DNA of 64,000 nt, taken from UBA1181 sp045226255 (GTDB lineage: Bacteria; Bacteroidota; Bacteroidia; Bacteroidales; Paludibacteraceae). The stretch lies in contig JBGVCG010000016.1 in NCBI GenBank assembly GCA_045226255.1, positions 1-64,000 on the forward strand, written 5' to 3'. Under the pieces are notes generated by a model, which saw only the letters and a list, made by a program, of their open reading frames with translations, ran no database searches and had not been told where the DNA came from. Shown piece by piece: positions 31,433 through 41,035 of this stretch. The number at the start of each line of letters is the position of its first letter. The first letter of the stretch is position 1. The translations under genes and the position numbers were made by a program.

Positions 31433-33511
31433 TTACTTGTTTTTCTTCTCCTTCTCTTTTTCTTTCTCCTTCTCCTTTTGCTTGTCCATGAGAGGCTTAA
31501 CCTCATGCGGAACAGTGCCACCCACCAGTACTACACCATCTTTCCTGTTATGTTTCATCAGCATGAAGCTACTGTTGTAGTATCCTCCGTCCTCGAATTT
31601 ATTGAAGAAGAAGTGAGACTGCAGACCATTCAAACGGATTTTGTTCATACCATGCTCGAAGTCATGTCCATATTTGGAGATTGCCTCGGTGAGGTACATC
31701 ACGACGTCGTAACCCAACATACCATATTGCGGTTGGCTGTTTACCGGCTCCGCATTGTAGTATTTTCTGAATTGCTTCAGATAATTTATTACCTGAGGGT
31801 CATCGAAGTCCGTGTAGAAAGGCGTGACGATGTAGGTGTTCAAGAGGAACAAATCCTTTGCGATGCTTGGATAGCTCTGCCACTCCGAGAAACCGAAGAT
31901 GGATACCTCTTTCTTATCCGTATTCATCATGTTCACCATCGGAAGCACCTGACTCAAGGATACCTGATTGGAGGTCAATGGCACCACGATGTTCTCCTTG
32001 TGAGCAACCAATTGCGTCCTTATCGCTGACAAAGTACTGAAATTCACAGAATTAAAGTTGATTTTTTGTGCTTTCAGCATAGCCGCCAACGTATCACCGA
32101 ACTCATTCTTATCGTTCTTGGAGTTGTTGAAGCGTACCAACACGATGTTCTTGTCAGAGAAATTCTTGATGAAGAGATCCGCCATCAGGTAGTTCAATTG
32201 GTTGAGTGGCGTATTCACTTGGAAGATGTTAGGGTTAGAGACCGTCTCTTCCGATTTAGAAGAGAAAGGAATCACCATCTTCACATCGTGCAGCTTTGTG
32301 TATTCGGACATCGCCTTGATTTGACCCGTATAGGCAGGTCCCATCATGAAGTCTAGCTTCTCGAAGTCACGGTTCTCCAATAATTTGTTCATTTCGGCCT
32401 CGCTCTCGCCAGAGTCGAATATGTTCATGTTGAAGGATATGCCCGTTTTACGAAGGCTATCCATCGCCAGCAATGCACCTTGGTAGAACTCAAGGAACTT
32501 ATCCATGTTGCCGTCTATTTGGCTTGCCTCAGAGTATTTGCCGAATTGGAACGGAAGGACGAGAGCCATGTTGATCTCCTTCTTAGGCGTTGTTTGAGGC
32601 ACGAAGACAACTGCAGGTGTCGTATCGATTGCTGTGGTGTCGGCCAGCTCAGCGGTAGCCAATTGACTATCAACCTTCTTCTGCTGACCTTCAATAGAAG
32701 GCGGAATGATCAGTACCATATTAGCCTTCAAGCCGTCCACCGCCTTAGGGTTCAGGCGAAGCACCTCTTCTTGGGTCACACCATACTCATGGCAGATGCT
32801 GAAAAGCGTCTCGCCTTTCTTCACATTATGGTATTTGAACGTCTTAGGAACCTTGTTCTCGACGGAGTTCTCCGTAAGAGCCGTATTGGCATGTACAGGC
32901 GGAATGATCAATTTCTGTCCAGTCTTCACACCATCCTTCACGTCTGGGTTCAACCGGATGATTTCCTCAGAGGTGATACCATATTCACGGCAGATGCCAT
33001 AGAGCGTCTCCCCCTTTTTCACCTCACGAATCACGAACGAAGGCTTCGTTTCTTTTTTCACCTTCGGCAACGTGTCGCTCACCGTCATGTTCTGGCCCGT
33101 GATGGTCTTTTTGGTAGGGATCTTAATCTCCGTACCATATTTCAGCCCGTCCGTTTTCAACGAAGGGTTGAGGGCATATAGATCGTCGTAAGTGACGTCA
33201 TACTTCTTAGACAATGAGTAAAGCGTCTCTTTTTTGTCTACCACGTGCGTGATGTAGGAGTCCGCTTTCACAGGGATTAGGATGGTCGAGTTTAACGTCA
33301 GGCCGTTCTCCGTGCCTGGATTCACGGATTTGATTTCCTCTTCCGTCACACCGAATTTTTTTGATATGGAATAGAAACCTTCGCTTTTCTGTACCACATA
33401 CTCGTAATACTGCTTGCCGTTAATTTCCTTCTTGGGATAATTCAAGTCAACAGACCATGCTGAAATGACCATGGAAGAGCAAGCGATCACACTACATAAA
33501 AATTTCCTCAT
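31433..33511 (-). CDS. LysM-repeat plus periplasmic-binding-protein fusion
   Basis: From MRKFLCSVIACSSMVISAWS at 33511 the protein has 692 residues. Four LysM repeats follow the signal peptide, at about 39-84, 88-135, 163-210 and 225-272 (for example VKKGETLYGICREYGITSEE and VKKGETLFSICHEYGVTQEE), binding peptidoglycan glycans. The C-terminal half (from about 305, INMALVLPFQFG) is a periplasmic type 1 binding fold. It ends in a Lys/Glu repeat tail (KEKEKEKEKEKKNK). It likely links ligand sensing to the wall. It shares a transcript with the beta-barrel gene. The -7 box 33533-33540 lies in the longer reading. Confidence 0.88.
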   Translation of the reverse strand: MRKFLCSVIACSSMVISAWSVDLNYPKKEINGKQYYEYVVQKSEGFYSISKKFGVTEEEIKSVNPGTENGLTLNSTILIPVKADSYITHVVDKKETLYSLSKKYDVTYDDLYALNPSLKTDGLKYGTEIKIPTKKTITGQNMTVSDTLPKVKKETKPSFVIREVKKGETLYGICREYGITSEEIIRLNPDVKDGVKTGQKLIIPPVHANTALTENSVENKVPKTFKYHNVKKGETLFSICHEYGVTQEEVLRLNPKAVDGLKANMVLIIPPSIEGQQKKVDSQLATAELADTTAIDTTPAVVFVPQTTPKKEINMALVLPFQFGKYSEASQIDGNMDKFLEFYQGALLAMDSLRKTGISFNMNIFDSGESEAEMNKLLENRDFEKLDFMMGPAYTGQIKAMSEYTKLHDVKMVIPFSSKSEETVSNPNIFQVNTPLNQLNYLMADLFIKNFSDKNIVLVRFNNSKNDKNEFGDTLAAMLKAQKINFNSVNFSTLSAIRTQLVAHKENIVVPLTSNQVSLSQVLPMVNMMNTDKKEVSIFGFSEWQSYPSIAKDLFLLNTYIVTPFYTDFDDPQVINYLKQFRKYYNAEPVNSQPQYGMLGYDVVMYLTEAISKYGHDFEHGMNKIRLNGLQSHFFFNKFEDGGYYNSSFMLMKHNRKDGVVLVGGTVPHEVKPLMDKQKEKEKEKEKEKKNK

Positions 33512-33532
33512 AATATCTAAAAACTTGAGTTG

Positions 33533-33540
33533 CAAATTTA
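33533..33540 (-). promoter_or_regulatory. -7 box (TAAATTTG) of the LysM gene
   Basis: On the minus strand, 21 bases before the start at 33511. Confidence 0.5.
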
Positions 33541-33601
33541 CATAAATATTTCAAAATTCCCTTGAATATTTGTAATATTGCACTCAATTTGTAAATGATA
33601 A

Positions 33602-34978
33602 ATGATGAAACGTAGGATTCTATTTTTGTTGATTTCTTTTTTCGCCGCAGCGAACAGTTTTTCCGGCACTTTCTCCATCACTGAAGGGAAAGGTTTTGTC
33701 AGTGGTAAGAAAGCGGATTATATGATTTTTGAGAAAGCGAGCAAAGGTTCTTTCTCTTTTACGACGGATAGTTTTGCTCTGAGAGGATTGAAATGCTACA
33801 AAATCACTCTCGGAGAGGAAAAAATCGACTCTTTGCTTCTGGAAGCGGACGAATATACATTATCTGCTGATTCTCAGATGGTAACATTCAACAAGCTATC
33901 CGCGAATACGGGATATTTAATCCAATATAAAGATTATTCGTACGGTGAAGAGCTTGATTCTTACGCCTATACCTGCGTGGTAGAGTTCAAGCCGTTGCAA
34001 TCTGTATCTTTCCCTAAGGATACGGTCATTTGCAGTGATTTGGAGCTTGCGATCGAGCCGGTCATTGAGTATTTCAACGAGTATGGAAACGTGAAAAAGA
34101 TCAGCCGAACACTTTCCGTGAAATATAATAGTTTCCTTTTGAAAGGGGATTTCCCTTCCGAGGAGGAGGTTGTCGAGGAAAAAGATGGAACAAATTCTAT
34201 CTTATTGAGTGAGATGCCTTATGTGAATACGACTTTCGAAGTGACTGACCTTATAGCAAAGAATAATCTGAAGTTGAATATCCAACCGATTGTCACGGAT
34301 ACGTTCTATACACAGGCAGTGGTGGCCTATCCATACATGGAAACCCACTCCAAATATGAGCATGAAGGGGATGATGGAACAGATAGCACGCTCCATTTCT
34401 ACGCTACATTTGAAGAGGCGAAGAGTAACGCCTCTAAATTTCGTCAGTCGGCGACATTGATTCTGAATCTCTATAGTTATCCAAACGATATGGTTAACCA
34501 CTATGAGTGGGCATTCTCTGAAGGTGAAAGGGCGAAGATCGGTGATTTCCAAGGCGCATATACCTATTTTGGGAAGGATATTAACTCTTTTGAGATCAGT
34601 GAACCTACCTTGCATTGCATCGAGTTGACGGTAAGTAACATCCGTAATGACAGTGTCTGTGAGCACAAGTCTTATGCTTGCCTGCAGATCGCCAAGTCTC
34701 AACTCTACGTGCCAAATGCATTCACCCCTAACGGTGACAACATAAACGACGAGTTCAGGGTTGGATACCGCTCCATCGAATCGTTCGAGATCTCCATTTA
34801 CGACCAATGGGGAAGACGGGTCTACAAATCCGATGATATCACGAAGGGTTGGGATGGCACATTTGGGGGGGATAGAGCCTCCATCGGCGCTTATTACTAT
34901 GTGATCAAAGCTAAGGGTACGGATGGCGAAGAATACCTGAAAAAGGGTACTATTAGCTTGATTAGGTCGAAAGAATAG
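33602..34978 (+). CDS. Secreted protein with gliding-motility (type B) T9SS C-terminal domain
   Basis: The 458-residue protein (start 33602 or 33605) has a signal peptide to about residue 21. The first ~370 residues are beta-rich and unassigned. The C-terminal ~85 residues are the type B sorting domain: YVPNAFTPNGDNINDEFRVG, FEISIYDQWGRRVYKSDD, GWDGTFGGDRASIGAYYYVI and LKKGTISLIR. This domain sends proteins through the type IX secretion system to the surface or medium. The organism should therefore encode T9SS, although none of its machinery is in the window. Confidence 0.9.
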   Translation: MMKRRILFLLISFFAAANSFSGTFSITEGKGFVSGKKADYMIFEKASKGSFSFTTDSFALRGLKCYKITLGEEKIDSLLLEADEYTLSADSQMVTFNKLSANTGYLIQYKDYSYGEELDSYAYTCVVEFKPLQSVSFPKDTVICSDLELAIEPVIEYFNEYGNVKKISRTLSVKYNSFLLKGDFPSEEEVVEEKDGTNSILLSEMPYVNTTFEVTDLIAKNNLKLNIQPIVTDTFYTQAVVAYPYMETHSKYEHEGDDGTDSTLHFYATFEEAKSNASKFRQSATLILNLYSYPNDMVNHYEWAFSEGERAKIGDFQGAYTYFGKDINSFEISEPTLHCIELTVSNIRNDSVCEHKSYACLQIAKSQLYVPNAFTPNGDNINDEFRVGYRSIESFEISIYDQWGRRVYKSDDITKGWDGTFGGDRASIGAYYYVIKAKGTDGEEYLKKGTISLIRSKE

Positions 34979-34984
34979 TTTAGA

Positions 34985-35040
34985 CATTAGGCTCTAGACT
35001 TTAGACTCTAGACTCTAGGCTTTAGTCGTTAGAGGTTTAT
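34985..35040. repeat. Degenerate TAGACT(T/C) tandem repeat
   Basis: Seven-base phrases (TTTAGACTTTAGACTCTAGACTC and close variants) recur about six times before the next gene. This is simple intergenic repetition of the kind common in Bacteroidales; no function seen. Confidence 0.7.
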
Positions 35041-35110
35041 AGATGTTAGATAGACGTCACCCCCTAATTTTCGTCGAACTGACATTTCAAAATTCAAAAT
35101 TCTTAATTTC

Positions 35111-36541
35111 CTACATTCCCCTTCCGGAAACGACGGTCTTGACCGTGTAAATCAATATCTTCAAATCGACTAAAAGGGAGATGTTCTCCAGGTAGATGAT
35201 GTCGTATTGCAGCCGCTCGACCATCTTGTCCACGTCCGTCGCATAGCCGTACTTCACCATGCCCCAAGAGGTGATGCCGGGCTTCACCTTGTGCACAATG
35301 CCGTAATAAGGCACCTTTTGCGCTATCTGCTCCTCGTAATACGGACGTTCCGGCCTTGGTCCCACGATGGACATATCGCCCTTCAACACATTGATGAACT
35401 GGGGCAATTCGTCGATACGGAACCTCCTGAGAATACGGCCTAACTTCGTGATTCGCTGGTCATCGCTTGAAGCCAGCTGAGGTCCCGACGCTTCCGCATC
35501 GCTCACCATGGTCCTGAACTTCAGGATGCGGAACAACTTACCGTGCAACCCTACCCGCTCCTGCTTGTAGAATACAGGACCCTCGGACGTGAGTTTGATA
35601 AGGGGCGATAATATCAGGCCGAAAGGGAAAACCAGCACGATGACAACGCATGAGAAGAGGATGTCGAAAAGCCGCTTGACGTTTTTCTCGAACTCATTCA
35701 ACCGAACATCCATCGCACTGACGAGCGGTGCACCGAAGATAGAGGACATACGCACGCCTCCAATCAGGTAATCGTACAATTGCGGCGTGACCTTCACCGT
35801 CACATCGTGATGGTACAGGATGTTGAAGATGGGTAGCAAGGCGTTCCGATCGTTATTATCCAGTGCGATAATCACCTCTTCAATCTGTTTCTCCTCTATG
35901 ATATTGTTTAATTGGGACATATCCCCTAATATCAGCGAGCCGTCAATTACGGTATTCTCTTCGTATGATACGAATCCGTTGATGAAATTGCCAGAAGAGA
36001 GCTTCATGGATTGTAATTGTTCGTAGATCTGCTTCGCCTTCTCCCCCGTGCCGATGATGACGGTATTGAAACCGAGGATTCGGTTGTGGATCCTCTCGGT
36101 CGTCTTCCTCGTGATCATATACCGGAAGAGGTATACCACGGAGAAATAGATGAGGAACAGCACGATAAACGACAGATAATAGTCTTTATAGTTGACCACA
36201 GGGTCGTTCAGCAATAGGAGGAAAAAGAGTATCGTACAACCAATCAGCGTGCTGAGGAATGTCTGAGCAAACTCATGGAGGCGTGATTTCATGAAAGGGT
36301 TGTTATAGTATCCCGAAACCCAGAAAATGAAGAGCCAGAAGAAGGGGATACCAATGATCAGCTTCTCGAAGTTGTAGATGGGCGAAAACAGTTGTATCTC
36401 CCGCACCACGTTCGATTCGATTTCTATTCTTCGGAAAAGGAAAAAGAGTGCCCAGGCCAATAAAACAGCTATCACATCAAATAGAATGTACTTGATGCGC
36501 TGCATTTTCTTGCTGTCGTGCTTCCTCTTGTTCTGTTCCAT
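35111..36541 (-). CDS. Polyprenyl-phosphate glycosylphosphotransferase (sugar transferase)
   Basis: The 476-residue protein has five N-terminal membrane segments (about 15-150), a CoA-binding-like Rossmann region with FNTVIIGTGEKAKQIYEQL, a membrane helix (about 295-320) and the catalytic part: EGPVFYKQERVGLHGKLFRI, LKFRTMVSDAE, ITKLGRILRRFRIDELPQF, INVLKGDMSIVGPRPERP. It moves a sugar phosphate from a nucleotide sugar to undecaprenyl phosphate, the first step of an extracellular polysaccharide. No glycosyltransferase cluster is adjacent. It starts 2 bases after tsaC. Confidence 0.9.
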   Translation of the reverse strand: MEQNKRKHDSKKMQRIKYILFDVIAVLLAWALFFLFRRIEIESNVVREIQLFSPIYNFEKLIIGIPFFWLFIFWVSGYYNNPFMKSRLHEFAQTFLSTLIGCTILFFLLLLNDPVVNYKDYYLSFIVLFLIYFSVVYLFRYMITRKTTERIHNRILGFNTVIIGTGEKAKQIYEQLQSMKLSSGNFINGFVSYEENTVIDGSLILGDMSQLNNIIEEKQIEEVIIALDNNDRNALLPIFNILYHHDVTVKVTPQLYDYLIGGVRMSSIFGAPLVSAMDVRLNEFEKNVKRLFDILFSCVVIVLVFPFGLILSPLIKLTSEGPVFYKQERVGLHGKLFRILKFRTMVSDAEASGPQLASSDDQRITKLGRILRRFRIDELPQFINVLKGDMSIVGPRPERPYYEEQIAQKVPYYGIVHKVKPGITSWGMVKYGYATDVDKMVERLQYDIIYLENISLLVDLKILIYTVKTVVSGRGM

Positions 36542-36543
36542 TC

Positions 36544-37116
36544 TTACTCTCTGATGATGGTGACTACTCCACCCTTGCCAAGCTTGATGATGGAGGATGG
36601 CGTGGATGATGTCTTCTCATCCTGCCTATATGAGACGATGTAGTCTACGCCAGCCTTGATGGCTTCGCTGACCTCCGAGAAGTTGTGTGGCGATGGCTCC
36701 CCGCTTATGTTAGCGGATGTGGAGACGATCGGAATACGGAACTCCTCACACAGTTTCTTGGAGAAGGCCTCGTTCGTGATGCGGATACCGACGCTTCCGT
36801 CCTCCGCTATCAGGTTGGGTGCTAGGTTCTTGGCGCCATCGTAGATGATGGTCAGCGGCTTGTCGGCACACTCCACCAGGCTATAGGCTACTTCCGGCAC
36901 CTCGTCCACCACCCGTTCCACCTTGAAGATGCTATCGGTGAGCACCAACATGGATTTAGCGTCCGAGCGGTGCTTCAGCTCGAATATCTTTTTCACGGCG
37001 GCCTCGTTCGTGGCGTCGCATCCCAATCCCCAAATCGTGTCGGTCGGGTACAATATGATGCCGCCGGCTTTCAACGTCTTGAGGGCGTTTTTGATATCTT
37101 CCTTGAAATCTTCCAT
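36544..37116 (-). CDS. tsaC: Threonylcarbamoyl-AMP synthase
   Basis: The 190-residue protein matches the YrdC/Sua5 domain: GGIILYPTDTIWGLGCDATN (19-38), KHRSDAKSMLVL, RITNEAFSKKLCEEFRIPIV, STSANISGEPSP. It makes threonylcarbamoyl-AMP for the t6A37 modification of tRNAs reading ANN codons. Only the YrdC domain is present, not the extra Sua5 domain. It sits within the minus-strand operon between uvrA and the sugar transferase. Confidence 0.93.
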   Translation of the reverse strand: MEDFKEDIKNALKTLKAGGIILYPTDTIWGLGCDATNEAAVKKIFELKHRSDAKSMLVLTDSIFKVERVVDEVPEVAYSLVECADKPLTIIYDGAKNLAPNLIAEDGSVGIRITNEAFSKKLCEEFRIPIVSTSANISGEPSPHNFSEVSEAIKAGVDYIVSYRQDEKTSSTPSSIIKLGKGGVVTIIRE

Positions 37117-37117
37117 G

Positions 37118-39928
37118 TCAATTCAATTTATTCTTCAAAAATTCCGCCGTATATGAATTCTTGCATTTCACGAGTTCCTCCGGAGTTCCCTCGAAGACGA
37201 GCTTACCGCCTGCGTCTCCTCCCTCCGGACCGATGTCGATGATATGGTCAGCGCATTTGATCACGTCCAAATCGTGCTCGATGATGATGACAGTATGACC
37301 GTTCGCCACCAATGCGTTGAAGGCTTTCATCAGCGTCTTTATATCGTGGAAATGTAGGCCTGTCGTAGGCTCGTCGAAGATGAATATCATTGGCTCAGGC
37401 TTTTCCATGCCTAATATCTCCGCCAACTTCACACGTTGGCTTTCACCACCGGAGAGCGTGTTGGAGGATTGTCCCAGCTTCACGTAGCCCAATCCGACAT
37501 CCTGCAACGTCTTCAGCTTACGGATAATCTTCTTTTCAATGGTTCCTTGTTGCTCCGAGAAGAACTCAACCGCCTGATTGACAGTCATGTTCAATACATC
37601 GAAGATATTCTTGCCTCGATAGAGGACTTCCAGCACGTCTGGCTTGAACCGCTTGCCGTGGCAGGATTCGCACTCTAGGATCAGGTCCGCCATGAACTGC
37701 ATCTCTACCGTGACCGTTCCTTCTCCCTGACATTCGTCGCAGCGTCCTCCCTCCACGTTGAAGGAGAATGTGGCCGCCGTGTAACCCATTTGTTTCGACA
37801 AAGGTTGGTCGGCGAAGAGCTTACGGATCTCGTCGTACGCCTTGATGTAGGTGACAGGGTTGGAGCGGGATGATTTGCCAATCGGGTTTTGGTCGACAAA
37901 TTCGACGTCGTGCACCAGATTGAGGCTTCCCCTCAACGAGGAGTGCAGTCCCGGCTTGTCCGCCACACCGTCTAACGCACGTTTCAGCGCATTGTAGAAG
38001 ACGTCCTGCACGAGGGATGATTTGCCCGAACCGCTGACGCCCGTCACCACGGTGATCACATTCAGCGGGAACTTAACGTCTATGCCCTTCAGGTTATTCT
38101 GCCGCGCACCGACCACCTCGATGTAGTTGCTCCATTTCCTGCGCAGGCTAGGCACTTCGATCTTGTCCGTGCCAAGCAAGTATTTGATGGTATAACTATC
38201 TTCCTGTAGTTTCTTATCGTTCAATAAATCATCGGTCAATTGGCCTTGGAAGACCACATTACCTCCCAATCTTCCCGCATTAGGGCCTATGTCGATGAGG
38301 TAATCCGCCGCCCGCATGAACTCCTCGTCATGCTCCACGACGACGACCGTATTGCCCAATTGCTGTAGCTTCCGCAGCACGGAGATCAGTTTGTGGGTAT
38401 CCCTTGGGTGAAGACCAATGCTAGGCTCGTCCAGAATGTACAAGGAACCCACCAAACTACTGCTCAGTGAGGTGACCAGATTGATACGCTGGCTCTCTCC
38501 GCCTGACAGGGAATTGGAGAGACGGTCCATCGTCAAGTAGCCCAGACCCACATCCATCAGACATTGCAGTCTCAGGTTAATCTCCGTCAGCAACCGCTTA
38601 GCGATCTTCATCTCATCGTCGGTCAAGGTTAGCTCGTCAAAGAACTTTTTCAGCTCGATGACGGACATGGAGACCAGTTCGGAGATATTTTTTCCGCCCA
38701 CCTTCACGTAGTTAGCGGACTCCTTCAATCGGCTACCGTTGCAGGTCGGACAGGTGGTTTTTCCCCTGAATCGGGCCAGCATGACCCTATATTGTATCTT
38801 ATATTGATTCTCCTTAACGAATTCGAAGAAATCATCTATGCCATGGAAATAGGGCGTTCCCTTCCACAGCATCCGTTTCTGCTCCACTGTAAGGTCCGCA
38901 TAGGCGGTATGGATAGGGAAATTGACCTTCGATGCGTTGTAGACCAGTTCGTTCAGCCACTCCGACATCTTCTCACCCCGCCAGCAGATGACAGCGCCAT
39001 CATAGACAGAGCGTGATTGGTCAGGAATCACCAGGTCCTCATCGATACCCATCACCTTGCCGAAACCTTCGCAGGTAGGACAAGCGCCATAAGGGCTGTT
39101 GAAACTGAACATCAGGTCGGAAGGTTCCTCGAACTGGATACCATCCTCCTCAAACTGTTTCGAGAAGCGTTCCACACTCTCCTCCCCGTTCTCGTAGAAT
39201 CGGACGAAGCAGATGTCTCCACCCTCCAGGAAAGCGGTCTGGATAGAGTCCGCCAGACGGGTGCGGGTATCCGCATCGTCACGCACGGAGAAACGGTCCA
39301 CCACCAAATTCACACGATCAGCCTTTTCGCTCAGTTCATTGATGCGTCCGACCGCCTCGTCCATCTTAATCATCTCTCCGTCCACCTCCACACGGCTATA
39401 GCCCTGCATGCGGAAGACCTCAATCTGTTGGGACAAGGTGCGTTCCTTCTGTAGCATGATCGGGGCGAATATGACGCCTCTGGTACCCTCTTGTTTCGTG
39501 TAGATATAATCCACCACATCGCTCACCGTGTGTTTCTTCACCTCACGGCCCGAGACAGGGGAATAGGTCTTTCCTATCCTGGCGAACAGGAGTTTCAGGT
39601 ATTCGTATATTTCGGTGGAAGTGCCGACGGTGGAGCGAGGGTTACGCGTGTTCACCTTCTGCTCGATCGCTATGGCGGGAGGCAGTCCCTTGATATAGTC
39701 CACCTCCGGTTTCGACATCCTGCCGAGGAATTGTCTGGCGTAGGCGGAGAGGCTCTCCACATACCGCCGCTGACCCTCCGCATACAAAGTATCGAAGGCC
39801 AAGGATGATTTGCCAGAACCAGACAGTCCCGTCACAACCACGAACTTGTTTCTAGGGATGGTGATATCAATCCCCTTCAAGTTGTGTATATGGGCGTTTT
39901 TTACGCTGATTTCACCAATATCGGACAT
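37118..39928 (-). CDS. uvrA: Excinuclease ABC subunit A
   Basis: From MSDIGEISVKNAHIHNLKGI at 39928 the protein has 936 residues. It has two ABC halves: Walker A GLSGSGKSSLAFDTLYAEGQ and GVSGSGKSSLVQ, the signatures LSGGESQRINLVTSL and LSGGESQRVKLAEIL, and zinc fingers CPTCEGFGK...CPTCNGSRL and CDECQGEGTV...CESCHGKR. It finds bulky DNA damage with UvrB. A reading from TTG at 39958 would add ten residues; the ATG fits better. Confidence 0.97.
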   Translation of the reverse strand: MSDIGEISVKNAHIHNLKGIDITIPRNKFVVVTGLSGSGKSSLAFDTLYAEGQRRYVESLSAYARQFLGRMSKPEVDYIKGLPPAIAIEQKVNTRNPRSTVGTSTEIYEYLKLLFARIGKTYSPVSGREVKKHTVSDVVDYIYTKQEGTRGVIFAPIMLQKERTLSQQIEVFRMQGYSRVEVDGEMIKMDEAVGRINELSEKADRVNLVVDRFSVRDDADTRTRLADSIQTAFLEGGDICFVRFYENGEESVERFSKQFEEDGIQFEEPSDLMFSFNSPYGACPTCEGFGKVMGIDEDLVIPDQSRSVYDGAVICWRGEKMSEWLNELVYNASKVNFPIHTAYADLTVEQKRMLWKGTPYFHGIDDFFEFVKENQYKIQYRVMLARFRGKTTCPTCNGSRLKESANYVKVGGKNISELVSMSVIELKKFFDELTLTDDEMKIAKRLLTEINLRLQCLMDVGLGYLTMDRLSNSLSGGESQRINLVTSLSSSLVGSLYILDEPSIGLHPRDTHKLISVLRKLQQLGNTVVVVEHDEEFMRAADYLIDIGPNAGRLGGNVVFQGQLTDDLLNDKKLQEDSYTIKYLLGTDKIEVPSLRRKWSNYIEVVGARQNNLKGIDVKFPLNVITVVTGVSGSGKSSLVQDVFYNALKRALDGVADKPGLHSSLRGSLNLVHDVEFVDQNPIGKSSRSNPVTYIKAYDEIRKLFADQPLSKQMGYTAATFSFNVEGGRCDECQGEGTVTVEMQFMADLILECESCHGKRFKPDVLEVLYRGKNIFDVLNMTVNQAVEFFSEQQGTIEKKIIRKLKTLQDVGLGYVKLGQSSNTLSGGESQRVKLAEILGMEKPEPMIFIFDEPTTGLHFHDIKTLMKAFNALVANGHTVIIIEHDLDVIKCADHIIDIGPEGGDAGGKLVFEGTPEELVKCKNSYTAEFLKNKLN

Positions 39929-39959
39929 ACGATCTAATATACATTCGTCTCTGGCCAAT

Positions 39960-40082
39960 TCATTTGGACGAAGAGGAAGGCTTGGTCGTCTTTTTCAGGA
40001 GACCCAATTTCTTCTTTCTGAGGAACTGGGCTTTCTTCTGCTCATACTCCTCGTATTTCTTTTCCAAATAGTTGTCAGCCAT
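39960..40082 (-). CDS. 40-residue basic protein between trxB and uvrA
   Basis: A 40-codon frame starts at ATG 40082, 3 bases after trxB's stop, and ends 31 bases before uvrA. It reads MADNYLEKKYEEYEQKKAQF, then a lysine-rich stretch and SSSSK. Similar short MADNYLE-type proteins are recalled from other Bacteroidales, so it looks real although it has no known function. A helical and positively charged peptide could bind nucleic acid (inference). Confidence 0.6.
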   Translation of the reverse strand: MADNYLEKKYEEYEQKKAQFLRKKKLGLLKKTTKPSSSSK

Positions 40083-40085
40083 GGC

Positions 40086-41024
40086 TTACAATCCGTTTTC
40101 GACTAAATAACGCTCGCAATCGATGGCAGCCTTGCATCCGCTCGCAGCCGCAGTGATTGCCTGTCTGTAACGAGGATCCGCCACATCTCCCGCGGCGAAG
40201 ACTCCCGGCACGTTTGTCTCTTGCGTGCCATGGAAGGTCTTGATGTATCCGAGTTTATCCAGTTCGAGGTATTGCTCGAACAATGTGGAGTTCGGATGGT
40301 GGCCTATCGCGATGAAGAGGCCGTCGATGGCTATGCTGTATTCCTCTTGGTTCTTCTCACCCCTGTTTTTCATCAAGATAGCGCCCTCGACACCGTCCTC
40401 ACCGAAGAGACCGATCACTTCATGTTTGAAGAGGATTTCAATCTTCTCGTTGTGCAATACACGTTCCTGCATCACCTTGGAGGCGCGCAGGGAATTCTTC
40501 CGCACGGCCAAGTACACCTTCTTGCAAAGACCGGAAAGATACATGGCGTCCTCGCAGGCTGTGTCTCCTCCGCCCACCACGATCACGGTCTTGTTGCGGT
40601 AGAAGAATCCGTCGCAGGTTGCACAGGCGGAAACGCCCATACCAGCGTATTTTCGCTCGTCCGGCAATCCCAGATACTTGGCGGATGCGCCCGTTGAGAT
40701 AATCACGGTGCTCGCTTGGATCTCCTTTTCGCCATCGATGGTGATGATGTTCTCGTTAGGCTGGAGGACCGCTTTGGTGGCGATACCCACACGGATGTCA
40801 GCTCCGAAACGAATCGCTTGTTTGCGAAGATCTTCCATCATTTGTGCGCCTGATATACCATCCGGATAGCCTGGGAAATTCTCTATTTCCGTCGTGGTTG
40901 TCAACTGACCTCCGGGCAACGACCCTTCGTACAATACGGGGGACAGGTTCGCGCGGGCAGCGTATATGGCGGCCGTGTATCCTGCAGGACCTGATCCAAT
41001 GATTAAGCAACGTACTTTATCCAT
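40086..41024 (-). CDS. trxB: Thioredoxin reductase
   Basis: The 312-residue flavoenzyme has the FAD loop IGSGPAGYTAAIYAARANL, the LPGGQLTTTTEIENFPG segment, the redox-active CATC (ACATCDGFFYRNK, about 136-139), the NAD(P)H loop VVGGGDTACEDA and the final GVFAAGDVADPRYRQAITAA. It reduces thioredoxin with NADPH, and the thiol peroxidase at 9218-9769 would draw on it. It lies 11 bases after the LolA-like gene in the same transcript. Confidence 0.97.
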   Translation of the reverse strand: MDKVRCLIIGSGPAGYTAAIYAARANLSPVLYEGSLPGGQLTTTTEIENFPGYPDGISGAQMMEDLRKQAIRFGADIRVGIATKAVLQPNENIITIDGEKEIQASTVIISTGASAKYLGLPDERKYAGMGVSACATCDGFFYRNKTVIVVGGGDTACEDAMYLSGLCKKVYLAVRKNSLRASKVMQERVLHNEKIEILFKHEVIGLFGEDGVEGAILMKNRGEKNQEEYSIAIDGLFIAIGHHPNSTLFEQYLELDKLGYIKTFHGTQETNVPGVFAAGDVADPRYRQAITAAASGCKAAIDCERYLVENGL

Positions 41025-41035
41025 TTGTGTGTGTT

